Assembly: GCF_000189635.1 (NCBI RefSeq)
Contig: NW_002476375.1
Span: 249,479-313,478 of the forward strand
DNA length: 64,000 nt
Direction: 5' to 3'
Source: Tetrahymena thermophila SB210
Lineage: Eukaryota; Ciliophora; Oligohymenophorea; Hymenostomatida; Tetrahymenidae
Part shown: piece after piece, positions 47,892 to 60,205 of the stretch
Layout of the letters: each line of letters opens with the position of its first letter
Position numbering within the stretch: position 1 is the first letter of the stretch
Notes under the pieces: generated by a model
What the model saw: the letters and a program-made list of their open reading frames with translations, nothing else
The model's database searches: none
Told to the model about the DNA's origin: nothing
Program-made: the position numbers and the translations under genes

Positions 47892-50233
47892 ATGGTAGAT
47901 GCTATTTCTAGAGTAGTTAAATTATAGGTAGAAAACGACGACAAACCAATATAAAATATTTAAATTGTCTATGCTGTGAGGTATCCATCATTTTTTGAGG
48001 TATTTTTGCTCTTCATTTATAACTTCATTAACTATATTAGCAAATATACAAATTTTTAATACATATTTATGAAAACAGCTGCAGATTAAATCAAAGAATC
48101 CTAAGGTAGATAAAAAGCTCATTATTGAAAAATCTGGAAAAATATATGAAACTGGTAATTTATTTATAAACATAATCTCTTGGAAGATATTTATTCAATT
48201 TTTATGCTTTATTAATTGTAGAACTCAATTGGAAAAGCTAAATAGAAAAACCAATTGAAACTTTGAATTTTTCGTTTTTCATGGGGGTATTATCAATCCT
48301 AGATATAAAATTCTTAATTTTTGCAGAAAATGTAGCTTAAACTTGTTCGATATAAAAACATGATATATTTGAAATATAATCTCTATGCTTCGTTTCGTTT
48401 ATTGTATGATATATTTATTTATTTATTAATTATTCTACTTAAACTTTCTTAAATTTGATATAGAAAACTTTAAATACAAAATACTTTGCAAAAATTAATT
48501 TATTTATTTTTTAGAAAAGCAAAGATCTATTTTATGGAGAACAAGGAATTTAATTAGAACAACAAATTACTAATATAAGAAACGTAAGTAATTTTGCTAT
48601 TAAATTATTCACATAATTTTTTTTTTGCGAACATAAATTAAATATCATCTAAATTATTTAATTATAGCTTTTCAAGCAAGGATATTACTTTTCCTATACA
48701 TATAATCTAAGTTTATCAAAGCAGAAGTAAGCATTTAAAGCAGCAACAGAATGGAGATTCGCTTGGAACAGCCATATGTGCAAAGATTTAATTACAGCTA
48801 AAGTTAATCCTCTATGGACAATTCCTGTAGTCTAAGGGTTTGTTTCTAACTTTTAAGTTTATATGGTAAGCAAAAAGCTAGATTTCTATCTAATAGCTCG
48901 TCGCTCGTGTAAAAAAGCAGGGACTCGTTATAATGCAAGAGGTAGCTTTATCTTTCAATGTTTAAAATATATTATAAAAAAATTATTTCTCTCTTAAAGG
49001 TTTAGATGAAGAAGGAAACGTAGCCAATTACAATGAAATTGAATAAATTATTTATTTTAACCAATACTGCTGCTCTCATTTACAAATTAGAGGGTAAATA
49101 AATTATTATTTATTTGAAAATAAAATATAGTTTATTAAAAATTAATAAATTAATGTTTTAAAATGATTAGATCTGTACCTATTTTCTGGTAATAAACAGG
49201 GATAACTGCTAGCTGCCAAATTACTAAACCTTTTGAATTAACTAATAGCTCATTTTTAAAGCATTTTGAAGACATTAAGAAGAATTATAATTATGTAATA
49301 TGTGTAAATTTGATGGCAAAGTATAAGCCATCTGAATAGTTGATAACTGAAGGTTATGAAGCTCATATCAAAAATAATAATTTAAGTAAAATATTTAAAT
49401 TCAAAAATATAACTTCATTAAATAAATATTTAAACACTGCAAATAAATAGATTATGTAAAATATAAATACTTTGACTTTCACGATATTTGTAAGAATGAA
49501 TAATACGAGTAAGTAAATCCTAAAATAAGAGAACTCCATTCATTTAACAGAAATTTCCTCTATTATATGGAGGATATCTCAACAAGAACTGTTTTCTTGG
49601 CATAGAAGGGTTTATTTCGCACTAACTGTCTTGATTGCCTAGATAGAACTAATGTATTCTAAAGTAAAATAGCACTTGATATATTAATCGTACAACTAGA
49701 AGGGCTAGGAGCAAATTTAGAAGGTACAAACTTACTTTATTTATTCATTTAATTGCATCTTTTATTTTTATAAAACATCTATTGTTTAATTTAGATGAAT
49801 TTGGTGAAGACCCTTTAGACCACATAGATAAAAGTAAGAAAGGACAATGTGATGCCTTTACTTAAAAATTTAAAGAAATATGGGCTAACTGTGGCGATAT
49901 GATATCAAAACATTATACAGGAACAGGCTCTACTCATACTGATGTAAGATAAAAAAATTTTTTTTGAATTAAGGCTTTTATTAATTAATTAAAATAAAGG
50001 TAACTAGAGATGGAACAAGAACTTTTGCTGGTCTAATTTAACATGGGTAAACAACTTTAAATAGATTTTATTTATATAACTTTGAAGACCATCTAAAATA
50101 GTAAACCATAGATTTGGTACTTGGATAAAAGACAGATTTCAGCTATATTTAAGAAGAAAATTAGTAAATTTATTAATGTAATGATGATAATTATAAATTT
50201 CCCTAAGAACAAAGCAAATAAATTAAATCTTGA
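47892..50233 (+). CDS. SAC-domain phosphoinositide phosphatase, SAC-only paralogue
   Basis: About ten exons, roughly 600 residues, starting MVDAISRVVKLQVEND. It has the SAC domain of the Sac1/synaptojanin family, which removes phosphates from PI3P, PI4P or PI(3,5)P2 on membranes. Diagnostic blocks are KKLDFYLIARRSCKKAGTRY, NYNEIEQIIYF, SVPIFWQQTGITA, LKHFEDIKKNYNY, the catalytic CX5R motif in FRTNCLDCLDRTNVFQ (near 49620), EDPLDHIDK, HYTGTGSTHTD and GTRTFAGLIQHGQTTLNRF. After the SAC domain the frame ends in an Asn/Gln-rich tail at TGA (50231-50233), with no 5-phosphatase domain. The neighbour downstream has the same exon boundaries and continues into such a domain. The N-terminal third is less conserved than in the neighbour. 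It is probably active as a SAC phosphatase. Confidence 0.88.
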
Positions 50234-51104
50234 ATATTTTAAAAATAAATATGCTAACAACCAAATTAAGCTAGCTTCTAGATTAATATCAATATTTAAA
50301 TTAAAATTTAACCAACTATAATCTTAAACTATTTTTAAACAATATTATTTTAATGCAAGTCATTAAAAATTTATATATTTATTTATAAATTATATACTAA
50401 AAATAATTATTTTAAAAATACTCTCTAACTTTTTAAATTTAATTTAGAATTCAAATTATAGTAATTTATTTTTATTAAGCTAGTATTTAACTGTCTATCT
50501 TGTTAAATAAAATAAACAACAATGAAATAAAAAATTCATAATGTATTATTTTGCTGTATATTAAATGAGAGGAAATGAATCTGAAATATTTGAGAATTTT
50601 TTTGTTTTTAAATACATAGAAAATAAATAAATAGATAAATTTTAATTAAGAGAAAAATTAAAATTGAAAATGTCAGAATTTGCAAATATTTTAATTTAGT
50701 GCATACTATTTCTGCATATTTTCTATTACAAAGTTGAATAAGTTTGATTGTAATGGTATAGATTATTTTTAAATTGATATTATGCTTTTTAAGCTAGTTA
50801 TTGATGTATTTGTTTATTTATTTATTAATTAATTATTTATTGGTAATATTTTATTCCATTAACAGGCAAGCAAATATTTATCTCAATAAACATATCATCA
50901 CATTTATGAAATTTGAATAATTGAAATTTATATAAAAAATTTATTAGCTGGCTTGGTTGCTTGATTAAAATAAATAATAATACTTATTAAATATATCATA
51001 ATATTAATAAAAACAAATTAAGCTAGAAATATATATATATATATAAATCCACAAGTAGTTTATAGTATAGATTTTGACAAATTATAAGAAAGTTAGTAGT
51101 GAAA
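50234..51104. other. AT-rich spacer between the two SAC genes
   Basis: About 870 bp without coding frame, with an AT dinucleotide run near 51030. I looked for a remnant of a 5-phosphatase domain belonging to the first SAC gene and saw none. Confidence 0.5.
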
Positions 51105-54100
51105 ATGGTAGACGAAATAACAGATGCCATAATAATTAATGGTGATGGTACATAAAATAAGTTATTTTAGAATATTTAGGTTGTATGGCTCACTCGTTAT
51201 AATAGTTGTTTCGAAGTAATTATTCAAACTTTTTAGGAATTAATTCAACCAAATAAATTAATAAACAATAAAAAAATTATTGTTGTTGAGTCTAATTCAT
51301 CCATTTTAAACTAAAGCTTTAATTGAAGTCTAAAAACCCTAAAGTAGATAAAAAACTGATTATTGAAAAGACAGGAAGAATTTATGAAATAGGTATTAGT
51401 TTAAAATAGATTAGGAATGGCTTTAAGATAATTAATTTATTTTCAAATAGGCTTAGAAGATACAATAGAAGGAGAGAAAGCAATTGAATTCAAAAAGTTT
51501 TCTGCATTCCTTGGTATCCAATATTTAATGGATTAAGCATTTTTGGTATTTGCAGAGGATGCAGCTTTCACTTGTTCATTCTTAAATCATGATATCTTCG
51601 AAATAGGATCTCTTGGTTTTGTTCCATTTGAAGTAACTAAAATAATTAACTTATTGAGATAATATTTTCTACTAGCAAGACTTCTTAAATTTAGATAAAA
51701 AAATAAATGGAAAGCTATCTAGAAATATAAATGATCAATTTGATATTGTTATTAAAATAGCTGATAAATTATTTTATAAAATTAAAGAGGAACAAAGCAA
51801 TATTAGAAGGAGAAAAGGGAAAGAAACTAAAAGGATACATCAAAAATATTAGAAAGGTAAGTAAATCAATAAATAAACTAATAAATAAATAAATCTATTT
51901 ATTTATTATAAACAATATCTTTATTAATTATAATAAAAATCATTTATTTAAATAATCTTAGCTCTTTTCTGAAGGATATTACTTTTGTTACACATATGAC
52001 TTGAGTTTATCAAGATAGAAATAGGCTTATTCATCTGAAAGAGATTGGAGATTCTGCTGGAATAGCTATCTCTGCAAAGACTTAATAGCATCAAAAATTC
52101 CATCTGTATGGACTATAGCAATTATTTAAGGCTATTGCTCTACTTTCTCAGTTTATATTTAGGGTAAGAAGTTAGATTTTTACCTATTTGCTCGTCGTTC
52201 ATGCAAAAAGGCAGGCACAAGATATAATGCTAGAGGTATAATATACTTTATTTTTACAATGTCATTAATACAATTGGTTTTTTTAAAGGTATTAATGATG
52301 ATGGTGATGTTGCTAATTACTGTGAACTGGAGTAGATCATTCTATTTAACTAATTTTGTTGCTCTCAATTGCAAATCAGAGGGTAAAATTATTGATATTT
52401 ACTTAAATCTGTTGAAATAAGATTGATTTTTCTTGAAAGATCTGTGCCTATATTTTGGAGACAAAGAGGTATAACTGCTTAAACAAAGATAACAAGGTCA
52501 TTTGAATTCACAAATCCTGCTTTCCTTAAGCATTTTGAAGACATTAAAAAGAACTACAACTACGTACTCTGTGTTAATTTAATGAAAAAGTCAAAGGAAT
52601 AAGAATAAATGATTACAGAAGGGTTTGAAACTCATTTAAAGCATAATAATTTAGGTAGATTTTTAAATAAATTGAACAAAAAAGCATAAAATTTTAAATA
52701 AATAAATAAATAAAGATTTTGTGAGATATAAATTCTTCGATTTTCACACAGTTTGTAAAGATTAAAAATATGAAAAAGTAAATCCTATTATTAGAGAATT
52801 GAGTTAAATGAACAACAACTTCCATTTCTATGCTGAAGACCTCTCAAATAAAACATGTATTGTAACATAGAAAGGTATTGTTCGTACTAATTGCTTAGAT
52901 TGTCTTGATAGAACTAATGTATTTTAGAGTAAAATTGCCCTTGACAGTCTCGTATAATAGCTAGATCAGTTAGGAGTTAGTTTAGCAGGTAAATTAGTTA
53001 TTCTAATTATTTATATATAAAATCTATCTTCAATAAAAAAAGATTAATTCGGTGAAGACCCATTAGACCACGTAGACAATAATAATCTTAAATAGAACCA
53101 CCCTTTTATCAGCAAATTTAAATGTATTTGGGCTGATTGTGGTGATGCAATATCCAAACACTACACTGGCACAGGTTCAACTCATACTGATGTAATAATA
53201 AATAAATAAATTAATTAATGAAATTAATTTACTATTAAGACAATTAAAAATATATAAAATGCATTTCAAAATAATAAAACTTGATTTAGAAATTAAAATG
53301 TATTTCTTAAAGTAGTTTTTTGATATATCTCTTTTGAAATAAAATAGGTTACGAAGAAAGGATAAAGAGATATTATGGGTCTTCTCCTTCATGGCTATAA
53401 ATCAATTTCAAGATTTTATTTGTAAAACTTTGAAGACAATGTAAAGCAAGAAGCCATAGATTTAGTTGTAGGCTAACATACAGAAAGTATAAATATATTT
53501 AATGAAAGTGTAGAAAAAGCCTTAATTGCAAAATAAGATGAATATTGTAATTTTTCAAAGATAAAAGTGTTTGTAATTACATGGAATGTGAATGGTTTAG
53601 AAGCACCTTCTCAAATAGATTAGAATGGTTCTTTCTTTGCCTTCGATCCTAAAGACACTCCAGATGTAGTCTGTGTTGGTAAGAAATTTCTTATTTATTT
53701 GAAAAGAATCTAAATTATATTAAAATAAAATAATAGGGCTATAAGAAATTATAGAATTTAATGCCAAAAACTTTGTCTCAGCTAACAATGAATCTGAAAT
53801 TAAAAAATGGAATTAACTAATATTAAAATCATTATAAAATTATGATTAATACTCTCTTACAAAACACAAAGACCTATATGGAATTCTTACTTTAGTTTAT
53901 ACTAAGTAATCTATCTAACATAGAATTTCTAAAATGAACGAAGACACTGTCAAGTTAGGTTATACCTCTTATATGGTAATTCATAGAAATTATACAAATA
54001 TTTTAGCCTTTAATTTATCAAAAAACACATTTTTCAATTAAAAATATATTTTTTGTTTGAATCATCTCTCTCTCTTTTTTTTTTTATTGAAGAAATTTAT

Positions 54101-55141
54101 ATTTTTTACTAAATTTATCAAAAGAGAACAATAAATAAATGAAATTTATTTTATTTTGAATTTAAATTAATTTAACTTAAAAAGGGAGCAGTTTGTGTTA
54201 AGTTATACATTGATGATGCCTCAATAAACTTCTTAAATGTCAATTTGGACTATAATTCTAAGAGCAAAATGTATAGCCTTAATGACATTCATTAACGCTC
54301 TTACCAACAAGAAGGAGTAAATAATTTTTTAATTTATAAAAATAAATAAATTGATTCAACTAAAAATTAATAAATAAATAAATAAATAAATAGCCAGGAA
54401 AAACAAAAGATGAAAAATTAGAAAGCTTAGATTATAATATACTTTTTGGAGATTTAGGTTTCTCAAGTGTTATGCAAGGAGTTGAAGTTCGCCAGAATAT
54501 AGATACTTATGAAAGAAACAAAAAGACTGATAAAGATAAAGCTTAAAAGGCTCTTCAAAACTTACTCAAAAATGAAGAGTTTGCAATATAAAAGTAAAAT
54601 TCAGAATATATGATCAGGTATTAAGAAGAGAAAATAAATTTTATGCCAACATTTAAATACGAGCTTTACTCATCTAATTATACTCAAGTCACTGTCCCAG
54701 GCTGGTAATAAATATATTCAATTTCATTGATTTAATTTCGATTTTATAATATGAAAAGGCCTGATAGAATTATGATATGGTGCAAAGAAGGTGACTAACA
54801 TGAATAATTGAACTATAATAGAAGGGATTTAAACTATACAAATCACAGGTTTAATTTTATTATTAAAAATATTAGTTTATCACTTTAATTTATTATAAAT
54901 AAATAGACCTGTGTATGCCAACTACATATTAAATATCAAAAAAGTTAATTAAGAAAAGAAAGAGCAAGTTCTTCAAACTGTTTATTCAGTAATTATTTAA
55001 ATATTTATTTTAAGATTGTAGAAGCCAGAAATAATCGATTAATTTTTAAAATAGGAACTAAATCAAACTGCATAAAAAATAGAAGAAGAAGACATAGGCG
55101 ATGATGATGATTAAGAAGATAAATTAATCTAAAAAAACTGA
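51105..55141 (+). CDS. synaptojanin-like phosphatase: SAC domain plus degenerate 5-phosphatase domain
   Basis: Many short introns, about 1,000 residues, starting MVDEITDAIIINGDG. The SAC half has an intact catalytic motif, VRTNCLDCLDRTNVFQ (near 52880), plus NYCELEQIILF, SVPIFWRQRGITA and HYTGTGSTHTD. The second half is an inositol 5-phosphatase fold: ITWNVNGLEAPS, PDVVCVGLQEI, FGDLGFSSVMQ, VPGWPDRIMIW and NYTNHRPVYANY. Active enzymes have GD(L/F)NYR, PAWCDR and SDHRPV, so Asn of GDxN is Gly, Cys of WCDR is Pro, and Asp of SDH is Asn. The 5-phosphatase may be weak or dead, while Trp-Asn-Val-Asn-Gly and Leu-Gln-Glu survive. The C-terminus is acidic (EEEDIGDDDDQ). Synaptojanins act in endocytic membrane uncoating. 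Splice sites were set by phase and by the paralogue. Confidence 0.9.
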
Positions 55142-55619
55142 TAAATAATTAATTATATTTATTAAATACCTCACGTATCTTAGTGTTAATTAGTTAAATT
55201 TAATTTGTTATTAGTACATATATTTTCATATATTTTTATTTGTAAAATATAAATTTTAAGCTAAAAAATAATTTTGTGCTTTTAAATATAAAGCAATCAA
55301 TATTTTAATTAAAATTCATCCTTTTAAAAAAAGATAAGTTTATTAAATATTAAATTATAAAAACTTTTTAAATTAAATTAGAAAATAAACATGAAAATTA
55401 AATAAATTTTTATAAAATGATATTTTACTGAAATTATATTTATCGATAAATGTAATTTTTTATACTTTTTTCAAATAAATATTACAATTAATTTTCATAT
55501 TATTTTTCTAGTTATATTTGATAATAGTTAAATTAAGTAGTTAGTTTTAATTTATTTTTCTTTCTTTCTTACTTTATTTATATTATTTTATTTAACAAAA
55601 CATTTATAAATCCTCTTAT
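55142..55619. other. convergent intergenic region
   Basis: About 480 bp between the 3' ends of the synaptojanin-like gene (+) and the RING ligase gene (-). It is A/T-rich, with no other features seen. Confidence 0.5.
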
Positions 55620-57164
55620 TCATTAGTATGGTATTTACCCATAAGGACCTTATTATCCGTTTGGATACTGTCCTTGAGGAGGTTATTGGCCATAAGGTTG
55701 TTGTTATCCGTATTGGTATTATCCTTAATTTTAATACTAGTATTAACCTTATTGTTATTATCCTTGAGGGAAATTTTAGGACTATTATTGATTCCACTAA
55801 GGATTTTATTCTTTGTATTAGACAAGCTTTAAGAAATTTGACATAGCTTTTTTAAAATAAATTTCAAAATAAATCAATAAAAATAATGAAAAAATAAATA
55901 GAAGTATTTTATTACATTATCTACAGATTGGACATTTGTTTGCTTTTGTTTTTAGGTCTTAGCAGCAATCATAACATAGACACATATGGCGACAGGGTAA
56001 GATTATGGTATCTATTTTTTCACTTAAGCAAATAGAGCAATCTTTATCAGAATTTTAGTTTAAACCTGACTCAGCGATTCCATATACCTCCTCTGTCCAG
56101 TATCCTTAATTATTGAGCTATTAAATATAAAAGTTAGCTAAATAAAAATTGGAAATTAGATGAATACCTCAAATTTAGACTTGATAATCATAATACCTAA
56201 TCCTTGATTTCTATTTTCTTGGATTGTGCAATAAGTATATACGATCTTTAGCTCTTAAGATTTGTCAACTTTTTCCTAATAAAGATAATATTATCACATA
56301 TTACTAATGAAAAAAAATAAAAAATTCTAAAAAAAGGAAATCAATTATTCTAATAATACATAATAAGTTAATTAATTAATCAATAATAATTGTTCTATAA
56401 TTAGTCTTTGAATTTAGCTTTTATATTTATTCTATAAATTGTAATGTAAATTTACGCATTTGATAATCAAAGGGAATTAAAAGCACCCATCAAATTTAAG
56501 TAACTAACTTTTTGAAACTTTAGACAAATCAAGTGGGTATTTTGAGCCATCCCATATCTAATTCTTTCCAGGAGGAATTCTGAAGGTGTTATTGCCTAAC
56601 TTCTCACCAGTTTTGTTTTCAATCCTAATAAATAATAAAACAAATTATAGTCTTATTGTATTTTATTCATTTCAGAAACCTTTATGTGGTATTTGTTTTA
56701 TCATCTATATGATCAAGTCCTCCATAGAAAATAGAAACATCGGCTTCAACATCAAAGCTATATTCGAAATTTAAGTAATACAATTTATCACTCACTTTTT
56801 GCTATTTATGTTACAATTTTTATCAATCAAAACACAATAAATCAATTCAAAATTACTAATTTTAAAGAGTTCTTATTGATTATGAGCTCTGCTTTAATTG
56901 GTATTGTTTTTTAAACTTTAATTTCTGTATTAACTCCTCTTAACTGTCCTTATCTTGGACCCTAATAACCTTGGTTATGATAATATTAGTCAACATTTAG
57001 CTAATTTTATGAGTAGAGCTAATTTAATAAGTTTTGATTTCTAGAATTCTATGACAAATGAGCATACTAAGGTGGAATTTGCTATTCTGTCTATTATTTA
57101 TTTATGATATTATATTATTAATGCCGCTTTTTTTATGATAACTTACAGAGTTTCTGCCTCCCAT
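55620..57164 (-). CDS. Mahogunin/LUL-type RING E3 ubiquitin ligase with Q/G/Y-rich tail
   Basis: Seven exons (57164-57147, 57090-56857, 56801-56680, 56624-56456, 56275-56168, 56117-55916 and 55846-55620) sum to 360 codons, giving 359 residues. The start MGGRNS is a good N-myristoylation signal, as in plant LUL proteins. An Asn/Gln-rich stretch leads into the MGRN/LUL substrate-binding domain ([62 protein letters not shown]). The RING is of the Cys-rich MGRN type: [22 protein letters not shown] and NKCPICRQSMSNFLKL. The last exon adds a prion-like tail of Gln-Gly-Gln-Tyr units ending PYGQIPYQ. The family ubiquitinates endosomal and membrane cargo (for example Mahogunin with TSG101). Alone, the last exon can look like a separate 74-residue ORF, but a 69-bp GTAA...AAG intron (55847-55915) joins it in phase. 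Confidence 0.9.
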
Positions 57165-58139
57165 TATTGCTACTTTCTCTTTTTATAAAATGGCTATAGC
57201 TGCTTTCTTACTTATATTTTACTGTTTGCAAAAATGATAATATCAATTTATTTTTAATACTTACTTAATTAATTAATTAAAAACAAATAAACCTACCTAC
57301 CTATTCGTTTTCTAATAAATCTATATTAATAGTTTGTCGCTCTATAAATCATCTATTTTATTTGTTTCTAAGTCCTCTATCTAAACAAGCATTAAAGATT
57401 AGCTCATTTTATAAAAGCAAATTTATTAACAATAAATCATATAGCAAACTAACTAAAAAATACAAATAACTCATTTTATTTAGACAATTTAAATATGGAT
57501 TTTACACTTAAATAAATTAGGAAACAATTTAAATCATTTTGTATTTTATTTTTAACCAAATGAATAATACAAATGAATATATTTTACAATAAATTTCACA
57601 TTTTAAAAATTTTAAATTATACCTTTTTTATTTTTTTTACAGATAGAAAACTTTTTTTCCTCATTTTTTATAAGATACTCAATCTACCTCTATTAAAAAT
57701 TTTTAATTTTAAAAAAATAGCATAAAACTTTGTATAAAAATTAAAAAACTGAAATTAAAAACTTTGAAAAGCCATTAAGAATAAATTAAGCAAAACAAAA
57801 CACACATCAAAGAGCAATATAAAGCAAACATTTAAAATAAAATTTATGTAGATAAGTTTGGTGAATTTAAAACAAAAATAATAAAGAAAATTCATAAAAA
57901 TGCCATAAAAAGTTCCAAGTTAACACAAAATAAATGAAATTATATCAGAAAAAAATTAATTTAGATTAAATAAAAAAACTAAAATGGTTAAGAATATTAA
58001 TAATAAATATTAAATAATATTGTTTTTTAAACAACCAAAAGAGTTTTTTTATTTAATCTAAATAATTAAAGAAACTAAACCACATTTTTATTTTTAAATT
58101 TCTATGTTTTATTTATAAATTATGTTGTTAAATTAGATT
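57165..58139. other. AT-rich intergenic region
   Basis: Upstream of the RING ligase gene and downstream of the next minus-strand gene. It is A/T-rich with poly-A/T runs, and I see no coding frame or RNA. Confidence 0.5.
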
Positions 58140-60205
58140 TCACTTGATAAATTATTAATTTGGTTGTAACTTTTTTTTTGTTTGGCTGTTAGAAATTTCT
58201 TGTTTCTTCAATTATTTTAAACTTTACTTCCTAAAGTTCAATTTAGTTTCACTGTTTTCAGTGTTTTTGCTCAAAGCTTGAGTTTCTCCGTTTTTATAAT
58301 CAATTTTTTTAGCAATTTTTTTTGTTGTGTCAAACTTTTGGGATTTATTATTTGGACTTTAAATGTTGTTTGTACTTTCCATTGATTTTTAAATCAGAGG
58401 TTCTCTGTCTTTTTAATCAAATTAGGAAATAGTTTTCAATGTTTTTTATTAATTTATAGGTGAAGTTTTCTAAAAATGTATATCAGGTAGAGTTACTCTT
58501 TTGCCCTAATTAATTTTTTTTTTGTAAAGAGGATTTTGGGAAATATAAACGGAAGAGAATAACTATTGAGAGCTTTTTAATTATTTTTTGTCTGTCAAAT
58601 TTAATGGTAAGAGCTTCTCTTTTTTCAAATTATTTGCAACTGTTTATCGAAAATCATCTTTTTTTGTTAAATCAATTGTTTGGAGTGATTTTTCTTACTA
58701 TACTTTCTCTTAAAAGCTAGTGGATCCTAGAGTAGTTGTGGTTGACAAGCCATTGGAGTTAATATACTTTTAAATTGATTGCTTGGTTGAATTTTTATGA
58801 ACACTAAAGAAGACAGCAGCCATATTAGTAGGCGAAGAATGAGAATTATCATCTTTGCCCTATGTTTTTAATTGTTTATTTGAAGCTATTTAATTCAATT
58901 TTTGGTTCTAAGAAACAGCTGTATTATTTTGTATATCTGATAAATCTTAATGAGTGTGAGTCCTCCTACTTTTCGAAATTAAAGTTTTCTAGTTCGATTA
59001 TGGTTCATTTAATAATTTTTTTCTCTAATTTAATACATTCTTATTGCTTTCTTATATTTCATTTTCTTAGGATGAGAAATTTAATTTGTCTGTATTTTAT
59101 TTTTGTGGGTTATCATTTAAAATTTATTATTAATTACCTGTAGATTTCGAGGGAGTCTTATCTAAAGCAACAAATGAACTTTGGGTTTGATGAAATTAAT
59201 TGTTATTGTTGTTGCTGCTTGCATTTGTAGGAGACCCAGTATTTGAGGGAATTTATTTTAAAAAAGCACCGTTTCTTGAATTTCTTTTTTATTAACTTAA
59301 AGCGATAATAGGTATTTTATCACTAAAAACTTTACTGTCTTAGTTTAAAACATAGTCTATTTTATTATTATTGCTGCTAGAGTTAGTATTATTAACAATA
59401 TTAGAAAGTATATTTTATTTATGAATAGCTGATAATCTTTTTTGCATTTTATTATCACCATACATGTCAATTGACTCTCTCTATTAGTGAATTCTTGTTT
59501 CTTTTAATAAAGATTCATTTTAGAATAAATCAATAACAAACAAATAAATAAATAATTAAATGAATGAATGAATGAAAATAATCTCATAAGCTTATGAAAA
59601 TTATTTCATACTAAAATAATCTAAATCTTTTAAAGATGGTATTTAAAGTTAAATCTATAATTAATTTAAAACTGCTTTGGATAGAATTTATTGAAGACTT
59701 TTTATGCAATATTTTAATTTTTTTTTCTATTTTTCTATCACTTAGAAATCTAATATTAATTGTAATTACTTTATGAGTCTTTTATTCTTCTTGAAGGACT
59801 TTGGTCTTGGAAGAATTTATCTTGACCATGCTTGACAGGAGGTTTATAGTTAGGATGAAAGGGAGCAAGGTTATCAAGAGCAATTATTCTTTTATTTAAA
59901 AAGCCAAATTAGCTTCCTTCAGCACTTTTTCTTCTTTAAATATCTTGCTATTTTAAAAAGTTTAATAATTTTTCTTCTTCATAAATAGTGTATGTTCTTT
60001 CTTTGTTAGAACCTTTCTTTCCAATCTTCGCATCTATTCCATAAGTGTAAATGATATTTCCATCAATCGGGCCATATTTCAAAAATAAGCTCTTCTTATC
60101 ATTTTTTTTGGAATGCTTGTTCATATCTTTTTCTGATTCAAATGAATCCAATCTTATCAAACTGCTATTGTAACCTATTTATTTAATCATATAATTTTAT
60201 GACAT
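58140..60205 (-). CDS. Gln/Asn/Lys-rich unknown protein
   Basis: Best model has two exons (60205-59770 and 59500-58140), joined in phase across a 269-bp intron with a GTAATT donor and TTAAAAG acceptor, for 598 residues. The first exon starts MSQNYMIKQIGYNSSLIRLD and includes GPIDGNIIYTYGIDAKIGKK and PFHPNYKPPVKHGQDKF, the most ordered-looking part. The second exon is long, open and low-complexity (Ser/Asn/Gln/Lys) and ends KKLQPNQQFIK before TGA. I see no signal peptide, membrane segment or named domain. The start is uncertain: an upstream ATG at about 60373 opens a short coding-like stretch (MNKGFNKNEMYNFVDDK) followed by a good GTAAAA donor, but it does not join the next exon in phase with an obvious acceptor. 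It is also possible that the two exons belong to separate genes. Confidence 0.65.

Noticed and set aside
55628-55846. Plus-strand frame of 72 codons and minus-strand shadow frames
   Set aside because: They overlap the Q/G/Y-rich last exon of the RING ligase gene, which continues in phase from the RING exon.
57285-57305. Possible chromosome-breakage or telomere-like sequence (ACCTACCTACCTA)
   Set aside because: It does not match the Tetrahymena breakage consensus or the CCCCAA telomere repeat. It is a short simple repeat.
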